The notes beneath the pieces were generated by a model. It saw only the letters and a list, made by a program, of their open reading frames with translations. It had not been told where the DNA came from and ran no database searches. This document shows, one piece after another, positions 58,800 through 64,000 of a stretch of 64,000 nucleotides of DNA. Made by a program: the position numbers and the translations under genes. Source of the stretch: Herbidospora yilanensis (GTDB taxonomy: Bacteria > Actinomycetota > Actinomycetes > Streptosporangiales > Streptosporangiaceae); NCBI RefSeq assembly GCF_001570565.1, contig NZ_BBXE01000028.1:62001-126000 (forward strand), in the 5' to 3' direction. Position 1 is the first letter of the stretch. Every line of letters begins with the position of its first letter.

Positions 58800-61198
58800 C
58801 CGTTCCCATCACGCCGATCAGGCCCGATGAGGTGCTGCCGGTTCCCGACGCGGGGTTCGGCGCCCTGGAGACCGAGAAGGGCAACCTGCCCCTGGAGTCG
58901 GTCGACGTCCGGGCTTCGATCTCGGCCCTCACCGCCGGGGTCGAGGTCGTGCAGGGGTTCCGCAACCCGCACGACGTGCCCCTCGAAGCCACCTACGTCT
59001 TCCCGCTGCCGCCGCGTGCGGCCGTCACCGCGTTCCGCATGGAGGCCGACGGCCACGTGGTCGAGGGTGTGCTCAAGGAGCGCGGCCAGGCCAGGGCCGA
59101 CTACACGCGGGCCCTCCAGGAGGGCAGGCGGGCCGCCATCGCCGAGGAGGACCGGCCCGACGTCTTCGCCATCAGGGTCGGCAACATCGTGCCGGGCGAG
59201 CGGGTGACCGTCCACCTCGACCTGAGCCAGCCGCTCCCCTACGAGGACGGCGCGGCCGAGTTCCGCTTCCCGCTGGTCGTGGCCCCGCGCTACATCCCGG
59301 GCGCGCCCCTCGACGGCGAGCCCGCCGGGCCCGGCGTCGAACCCGACACCGACGCGGTCCCCGACGCCTCCCGGATCACGCCGCCGGTGCTGCTGCCCGG
59401 CTTCCCCAGCCCGGTCCGCCTCGGCCTGAGCGCGACCGTCGACCCGGCCGGTCTGGACATCACCGAGATCCAGAGCAGCCTGCACGACGTCGACCGCGAG
59501 GGCGACACCCTCACGGTCCGGCCGGGCGAGCGGCTCGACCGCGACTTCATCCTCCGGCTCCGCTACGCCGCCTCGACCTCCCTCACGCTCACCCCCGACG
59601 CCGAGGGCGAGGAGGGCACGTTCGCGCTGACCGTCCTGCCGCCCGAGGTGGAGCGGCGGCGCACCCCGCGTGACGTGGTGCTGCTGCTCGACCGGTCGGG
59701 CAGCATGTCGGGCTGGAAGATGGTGGCCGCCCGCCGGGCCGCCGCCCGGATCGTCGACACCCTCACCGCCGACGACCGCTTCGCGGTGATCTCGTTCGAC
59801 CACGTCGTCGAGCAGCCGTTCCCCGGCCTGGCCGAGGCGACCGATCGCACCCGCTACCGTGCGGTCGAACACCTGGCCCGCCTGGAGGCCCGGGGCGGCA
59901 CCGAGATGCTCCAGCCGCTGGAGACCGCGCTGACCCTGCTGGCCGACCCCGGCCGCGACCGGGTGCTGGTCATGGTCACCGACGGCCAGGTCGGCAACGA
60001 AGACCAGATCATCGAACGCGTCGGCGCCCGCCTCACCGGCGACGTCCGTGTCCACACGGTCGGCATCGACCAGGCGGTCAACGCCGGTTTCCTCGGCCGC
60101 CTGGCGCTGCTCGGCGGCGGCCGCTGCGAGCTCGTCGAGTCCGAAGACCGTCTCGACGCCGCGATGGAGCACATCCACCGCCGCATCGGCGCCCCCCTCG
60201 TCACCGACGTGACCCTCCACCCCGAGGGCCTGACCGTCTCCGGCGTCACCCACGTCGGCTCGCTGTTCCCGGGTGTCCCGCTCACCGCCTGGGGCCGCTA
60301 CCGGGCGGCGTCCGGAAAGGCCTCGATCTCGGTACGCGGCCAGGCGGCCACCCCTTGGTCGCAGACCGTGACCGCGCGGGAGACGGCCAACCCGGCCGTC
60401 CGGGCGATCTGGGCGCGCGCCGAGCTGCGGCGGCTGGAAGACCGGTACACGATCGGCGAGCACACCCTGGAGCAGCGCATCGTCGAGACGTCGCTGGCGT
60501 TCGGGGTGCTCTGCCGGTTCACCGCGTTCGTGGCGGTCGACGCGCGGGTGGTCGGCGACGGCCCGCCCGTGCACCAGGTGATCCAGCCGGTGGAGACCCC
60601 GTCGGGCTGGGAGACGGCCTCGCCCGTGCACCTGACCGCCGCCGGCGGCGCGATGCCCATGATGGCCCAGGCCAGCCTCGGGTTCAGCGCCCCGCCTCCG
60701 CCGCCCGCCGCACCCGGCGCGCCGATGCCGGCGCCGATGTCCCCGCCCATGCCCCCGCCCATGCCCCCGCCCATGTCCCCGCCGATGCCGGCGCCGCGCT
60801 CGGCCCCGGCGCCCAAGGCCGCGGGCAGGCTGCGCCGGGCGTTCGGCGGCGGTGGCGGAGGGGCCGACCGCATGATGCCGCACCCGGGCCGGGAGCAGGC
60901 GCCGCAGACCGACCTGAGCGGGATCGTGCCGCTGCTGAAGGGTGAGCTGACCCGGCTCGCCCAGGCGAAGGGACGGCCCGACGACGAGCGCCGCCGCTAC
61001 CTGGCCGACCTGGCGAGCCGGTTGCGGGTGGCCGCCCAGATGGTCGGCGGGCACCACGAGCTGACCGCGCTGGCCAGCGAGCTCGAATGGGCCGAGCGCC
61101 CCGAGTTCGACCTCGCGCGCGGGTGGGCCAAGACCGAGGAGGTGCTGACCCGGCTGGCGGGCGGCGGCCCGGAGCCGAAGCCCTTCTGGAAGCGCTGA
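58796..61198 (+). CDS. VIT and von Willebrand factor A domain protein
   Basis: 800 residues. VIT domain about 25-150 (VDVRASISALTAGVEVVQGFRNPHDVPLEATYVFPLPPRAAVTAFRMEADG), VWA domain about 290-460 with MIDAS DRSGSMS at about 299-305, the T in GGTEM and D in VMVTDGQVGNED, then a beta-rich segment. A Pro/Met-rich stretch (about 634-668, repeats of PMPPPMPPPMSPP type) links to a C-terminal helical part. No signal peptide, so presumably cytosolic. Such MerR/VIT-VWA pairs recur in actinobacteria; the partner is unknown. Confidence 0.88.
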   Translation: MTVPITPIRPDEVLPVPDAGFGALETEKGNLPLESVDVRASISALTAGVEVVQGFRNPHDVPLEATYVFPLPPRAAVTAFRMEADGHVVEGVLKERGQARADYTRALQEGRRAAIAEEDRPDVFAIRVGNIVPGERVTVHLDLSQPLPYEDGAAEFRFPLVVAPRYIPGAPLDGEPAGPGVEPDTDAVPDASRITPPVLLPGFPSPVRLGLSATVDPAGLDITEIQSSLHDVDREGDTLTVRPGERLDRDFILRLRYAASTSLTLTPDAEGEEGTFALTVLPPEVERRRTPRDVVLLLDRSGSMSGWKMVAARRAAARIVDTLTADDRFAVISFDHVVEQPFPGLAEATDRTRYRAVEHLARLEARGGTEMLQPLETALTLLADPGRDRVLVMVTDGQVGNEDQIIERVGARLTGDVRVHTVGIDQAVNAGFLGRLALLGGGRCELVESEDRLDAAMEHIHRRIGAPLVTDVTLHPEGLTVSGVTHVGSLFPGVPLTAWGRYRAASGKASISVRGQAATPWSQTVTARETANPAVRAIWARAELRRLEDRYTIGEHTLEQRIVETSLAFGVLCRFTAFVAVDARVVGDGPPVHQVIQPVETPSGWETASPVHLTAAGGAMPMMAQASLGFSAPPPPPAAPGAPMPAPMSPPMPPPMPPPMSPPMPAPRSAPAPKAAGRLRRAFGGGGGGADRMMPHPGREQAPQTDLSGIVPLLKGELTRLAQAKGRPDDERRRYLADLASRLRVAAQMVGGHHELTALASELEWAERPEFDLARGWAKTEEVLTRLAGGGPEPKPFWKR

Positions 61199-61204
61199 AC
61201 ACGA

Positions 61205-61239
61205 TAAAGGGCCCGGACTTCGAGAAGCCGGGCCCTTTA
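61205..61239. terminator. Bidirectional terminator
   Basis: Perfect 12-bp stem TAAAGGGCCCGG / CCGGGCCCTTTA, with the loop also self-complementary (CTTC/GAAG), between the convergent VWA and acyltransferase genes. Confidence 0.9.
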
Positions 61240-61248
61240 CGAAGTAGA

Positions 61249-61956
61249 TTACTGGCCTTCTCTGGCCGCCTTCGCGGCGCGGACCATCTCGACCTTCGCG
61301 CTGGCCGCGTACTTGTCGACGTATTCCTGACCGGAGAGTTCCATGAGGGCGTACATGATCTCGTCGGTGACCGCCCGCAGCACGTGGAAGTCGTTCTCCA
61401 TCCCGTAGTAACGCGAGAAGTCGAGCGGCTTGCCGTAGCGGACGCCGGGACGGATGCCGAGCTTGGGGATCAGCCGGCCGGGGGGCATCATCTCGAACGT
61501 GTTGACCATCGCCCACGGGATGACCGGCGCCCGCGACTCCAGAGCGAGCCGGGCCACCCCGGTCTTGCCCTTGTAGAGGCGGCCGTCGGGCGAGCGGGTG
61601 CCCTCGGGGTAGATGCCCAGGACGTTGTCCTCGCCCAGCACCCGCAGGCCGGTGTTGAGCGCGGCCTCACTGGCCTTGCCGCCCGACCGGTCGATCGGGA
61701 CGGTGCCGACCCCGGAGAAGAACGCCCGGCTGACCAGGCCCTTCAGGCCGGAACCGGTGAAGTAGTCGGACTTGCCGAGGGAGATGACCTTACGGGGCAG
61801 GAACAACGCCCCGAAGAAGTGGTCGGCGAACGACAGGTGATTTCCGGCCAGGATGACCGGCCCCTCTTTGGGCACGTTGTCCACCCCTTCCGCCCACGGG
61901 CGGAAGACGAAGTGGAGGAAGGGCCAGAGGATGGCCTTGACCACCCAGTAGAACAC
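61249..61956 (-). CDS. 1-acyl-sn-glycerol-3-phosphate acyltransferase-like protein
   Basis: 235-residue PlsC-family acyltransferase: motif I NHLSFADH (N-H-x4-D variant), motif II region GVGTVPIDRSGG, motif III IYPEGTRSPDG and motif IV VIPWAMV. One N-terminal amphipathic/hydrophobic segment (MFYWVVKAILWPFLHFVF). Makes phosphatidate or another acylated lipid at the membrane. Divergent from the esterase gene. Confidence 0.93.
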   Translation of the reverse strand: MFYWVVKAILWPFLHFVFRPWAEGVDNVPKEGPVILAGNHLSFADHFFGALFLPRKVISLGKSDYFTGSGLKGLVSRAFFSGVGTVPIDRSGGKASEAALNTGLRVLGEDNVLGIYPEGTRSPDGRLYKGKTGVARLALESRAPVIPWAMVNTFEMMPPGRLIPKLGIRPGVRYGKPLDFSRYYGMENDFHVLRAVTDEIMYALMELSGQEYVDKYAASAKVEMVRAAKAAREGQ

Positions 61957-62079
61957 TCAGGGCTCCTTCTCTCGGCATTGCCTGTGCCATCTGTTCGTGT
62001 CATCTTGCCACGCCGACTCCCCTCGCACGACTACGGCTTAACGTGCGACTATCGGGCATATTTCCCATCGGGAGGTGCC

Positions 62080-62844
62080 ATGCCGTTGTTGCCGGGGGCG
62101 GAGCCCTACCATCACGAGGGCGGACCCGTCGGGGTGCTGCTCTGCCATGGCTTCACGGGGACGCCGCAGTCGCTGCGCCCGTGGGGTGAACACCTCGCGG
62201 ATGCCGGGCTGACGGTCTCACTGCCCCGATTGCCGGGGCATGGAACCACCTGGCAGGAAATGAACCGCACCCGCTGGGAAGACTGGTACGCCGAAATAGA
62301 CCGGGCCTTCACGGTGCTGAAGTCGAAGTGCGCGGACGTTTTCGTGATGGGCCTGTCGATGGGCGGCTGCATGGGCCTGCGGCTGGCCGAGGTCCACGGC
62401 CCCGCCGTGCGGGGGCTGGTGCTGGTCAACCCGTCGGTCGTGAACGACAACCCGGCGCTGAACTTCGCGCCCGTCCTCAAGTGGGTGCTGCCCTCGGTGG
62501 CGGGGGTGGCCAACGACATCAAGAAGGCGGGGGCGACCGAGCTGGCGTACACGCGCACGCCGGTGCGGGCGGCGGCCACGCTGCCGAAGCTCTGGCGGCT
62601 CACCCAGTCGCAACTGTCGAAGATCACCCAGCCGGTGCTCGTCTACCGGTCCCCGGAAGATCATGTGGTCAAAGAGGCCAGCGTGGCGTTCCTGCGCGAC
62701 AGAATGGGAGAGAACCTGGAAATCCGGGAGTGCGTGAACAGCTATCACGTGGCGACGCTCGACAACGACGCCCCGCTCATCTTCTCGGGGAGCCTCGACT
62801 TCGTCCGCGCGCACGCCTCGGTACCCTTGACCAAAGACATGTGA
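62080..62844 (+). CDS. Carboxylesterase / monoacylglycerol lipase-type alpha/beta hydrolase
   Basis: 254 residues: oxyanion HGFTGTPQSLRPWGEHLADAGLTVSLPRLPGHG, nucleophile elbow GLSMGG, acid in VYRSPEDHVV and catalytic His in NSYHVATLDND. Close to the EstA/YvaK carboxylesterase group. ATG with GGGAGG. Its partner in a divergent pair is an acyltransferase, suggesting lipid turnover (inference). 12 bp before the next gene. Confidence 0.9.
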   Translation: MPLLPGAEPYHHEGGPVGVLLCHGFTGTPQSLRPWGEHLADAGLTVSLPRLPGHGTTWQEMNRTRWEDWYAEIDRAFTVLKSKCADVFVMGLSMGGCMGLRLAEVHGPAVRGLVLVNPSVVNDNPALNFAPVLKWVLPSVAGVANDIKKAGATELAYTRTPVRAAATLPKLWRLTQSQLSKITQPVLVYRSPEDHVVKEASVAFLRDRMGENLEIRECVNSYHVATLDNDAPLIFSGSLDFVRAHASVPLTKDM

Positions 62845-62856
62845 CCTGGGATCGAT

Positions 62857-63324
62857 GTGACGCCGCAGAGTGACGAGGACGAGGTCTGGCGTCAAATCGT
62901 CGCCTCATTCAACGAGAGCGCCGGAGACGATCCGGCCGACCGGCCATGGCCCGACCGGGAGAACGTCCCGGAGGGCGAGGAGCCTGCGCCCAAGCCCGCG
63001 GAGCTCGACGAGCTCGATGAGCTCGACGACGAGGCCCGCGAGGAGCCGCGCGAGGAACCGTCCGAGGCCGACGACCACGACCACTACATCCCGCCGCCTC
63101 CGCCGCCCCTGCCGAAGGCCGACCTGGTGACCCGGGTGGCCTGGACGGCCCTGTTCGGCGGGCCCGCCTACCTGCTGCTGGCCGCGATGCTGAAGCTCCC
63201 GATGGATCCGTGGATCGTGTTCGCGGCGGTGGCCTCGTTCATCGGCGGCTTCGTGGCCCTGGTCGTCCGCATGGGCGACGGCCCCCCGAACGACTCGGGC
63301 TGGGACGACGGGGCCGTGATCTGA
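62857..63324 (+). CDS. Small membrane protein with acidic N-terminus
   Basis: 155 residues. The first ~85 are strongly acidic and disordered (ELDELDELDDEAREEPREEPSEADDHDHY), then PPPPPPLPK and two TM helices (about 92-110 WTALFGGPAYLLLAAML and 117-135 WIVFAAVASFIGGFVALVVRMG), with a short acidic tail (GDGPPNDSGWDDGAVI). It looks like a conserved actinobacterial hypothetical; function unknown. GTG start 12 bp after the esterase stop. Confidence 0.7.
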   Translation: MTPQSDEDEVWRQIVASFNESAGDDPADRPWPDRENVPEGEEPAPKPAELDELDELDDEAREEPREEPSEADDHDHYIPPPPPPLPKADLVTRVAWTALFGGPAYLLLAAMLKLPMDPWIVFAAVASFIGGFVALVVRMGDGPPNDSGWDDGAVI

Positions 63325-63335
63325 GCTCGGGCGTC

Positions 63336-64000
63336 CTAACGGACGGGTGAGCCGGGCACCGGGCCGAAGGTCTCGACCAGGTCGCTGTAATGGTCGTCGG
63401 CGAGCACGTGGCCGACGGCCATCGTCACGTCGTCGGCCCGCACGACCGCCTGGAGCCGCACCGACCGGTCGCCGGTGCCGGCCTCGCCGCGCAGCGGCTT
63501 CCACTTCTTGTCGGTGTAGCGGAGCAGGAAGGCCTCGCCGGGGCGTTCGGCGTCGTAGCCCGACGCCCAGTAACCGCCCTTGCCGTCGCCGGTCACGCCG
63601 TAGAGTTCGGCGTCGCCGTCGGGCAGGGTCTCGCGGTGCCACTTCCGGCCGTCCCAGCGCAGGATCAGCGGGAGGGTGGTGCCGTCTTCGGTGAACACGC
63701 CGCCGACCGCGACGGCGCGCCTGGCGCTGGTGATATAGACGTCGCGCAGGTAGCCGCCCTCGATGCCGGGCAGGCTCACCGGCTTCCAGGACCCGCCCGA
63801 CAGCCGCATGATCAGCGGCTCGTCGCCATTGTTGCCGACGGCCCAGCCGTCCTTGCCGCGCAGCGCGACGCCGTGGAGGACCCCGTCGGGGCCTTCGTGC
63901 ACCTTCCACGCGGGCCCGCTCGTCACCACGAGCACCCGCCCGCCGCGGCTGCCGACGATCACCGCCCGGCCGGGTTCCGCCGCCACCGCACGCAGCCAGT
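63336..64000 (-). CDS. Propeller-like protein, 5' end outside the window
   Basis: The frame is open to the right edge (about 221 residues), so the start is not seen; an internal GTG at 63986 is not necessarily the start. Repeats of about 50 residues (GVALRGKDGWAVGNNGDEPLIMRLSGGSWKPV; DVYITSARRAVAVGGVFTEDGTTLPLILRWDGRKWHRETLP; GVTGDGKGGYWASGYDAERPGEAFLLRYTDKKWKPL) suggest a beta-propeller of the YCF48/kelch-like kind. Function unknown. Confidence 0.6.
   Translation of the reverse strand, partial: WLRAVAAEPGRAVIVGSRGGRVLVVTSGPAWKVHEGPDGVLHGVALRGKDGWAVGNNGDEPLIMRLSGGSWKPVSLPGIEGGYLRDVYITSARRAVAVGGVFTEDGTTLPLILRWDGRKWHRETLPDGDAELYGVTGDGKGGYWASGYDAERPGEAFLLRYTDKKWKPLRGEAGTGDRSVRLQAVVRADDVTMAVGHVLADDHYSDLVETFGPVPGSPVR

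Noticed and set aside
60690-60800. Pro/Met codon repeats as a mobile or regulatory repeat
   Set aside because: They stay in frame inside the VIT-VWA gene and encode a flexible linker.
58184-61516. 1110-codon open frame opposite merR and the VIT-VWA gene
   Set aside because: Low-complexity shadow of two well-supported plus-strand genes; no domain signature.

Overview
The window is high-GC, gene-dense actinobacterial chromosome. I read it as core chromosome of a sporulating filamentous actinomycete, probably a Streptosporangiales-type genus. The grounds are a near-canonical BldD with all four c-di-GMP-contact residues, a PASTA kinase, Rv2175c, SAV_6107-type and DUF3040-type proteins, many GTG starts, start/stop overlaps of the GTGA/ATGA type, and many probable leaderless transcripts (a TANNNT -10 placed 6-9 nt before the start codon). 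I see no insertion sequence, prophage, CRISPR array, rRNA or tRNA.

Layout. 1-9.4 kb: the de novo pyrimidine operon pyrR-pyrB-pyrC-carA-carB-pyrK-pyrD-pyrF on the minus strand, with a PyrR-binding RNA hairpin beside the pyrR Shine-Dalgarno. 9.4-17.4 kb: bldD, a DUF3040 protein, arginine deiminase with a tandem universal stress protein, a glyoxalase-fold protein, an FMN reductase with its HxlR regulator and a shared operator, a HEPN-domain gene behind a promoter carrying two LexA-type boxes, an L,D-transpeptidase, a YbaK deacylase, a GNAT enzyme and a small double-glycine-leader peptide gene. 17.4-26 kb: metF, a polyprenyl diphosphate synthase, thiE, an Rv2175c-type DNA-binding protein, an FAD oxidoreductase, a TPP riboswitch with thiO-thiS-thiG, and a PASTA Ser/Thr kinase. 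This resembles the mycobacterial metF-idsA2-Rv2175c-pknL neighbourhood. 26-33.8 kb: a nine-gene purine/urate catabolic operon running from OHCU decarboxylase to allantoicase, with 8-oxoguanine deaminase, two xanthine dehydrogenase subunits and glycerate kinase.

33.9-45.2 kb: endonuclease IV, a LytTR regulator with a sulfite-oxidase-like enzyme, a DAHP synthase preceded by an attenuator whose leader peptide contains Phe-Trp-Tyr, an MFS transporter, thiI, a MacS-type two-component system, an MHYT membrane protein, a phosphofructokinase with PPi-type specificity residues, and glycerol kinase, with a DasR-like dre palindrome between the last two. 45.2-53.3 kb: a membrane protein joining a degenerate NTPase-like region to an extracellular type-1 periplasmic-binding domain, a lactonase, a MarR-GNAT fusion and an ssu/tau-type sulfonate operon. 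53.3-64 kb: a short PhoX-like protein, a KAP NTPase with a caspase-like N-terminus lacking catalytic residues, Dps, a MerR/VIT-VWA pair, an acyltransferase, an esterase, a small membrane protein and the end of a propeller-like gene.

The most novel-looking items are the Phe-Trp-Tyr leader/attenuator of aroF, the LexA-boxed HEPN gene, the pseudo-caspase KAP NTPase, the NTPase-PBP membrane fusion, the orphan RiPP-like peptide, and the dre site at pfkA/glpK. All functional calls rest on reading the sequence and recalled family knowledge. No database search was run.
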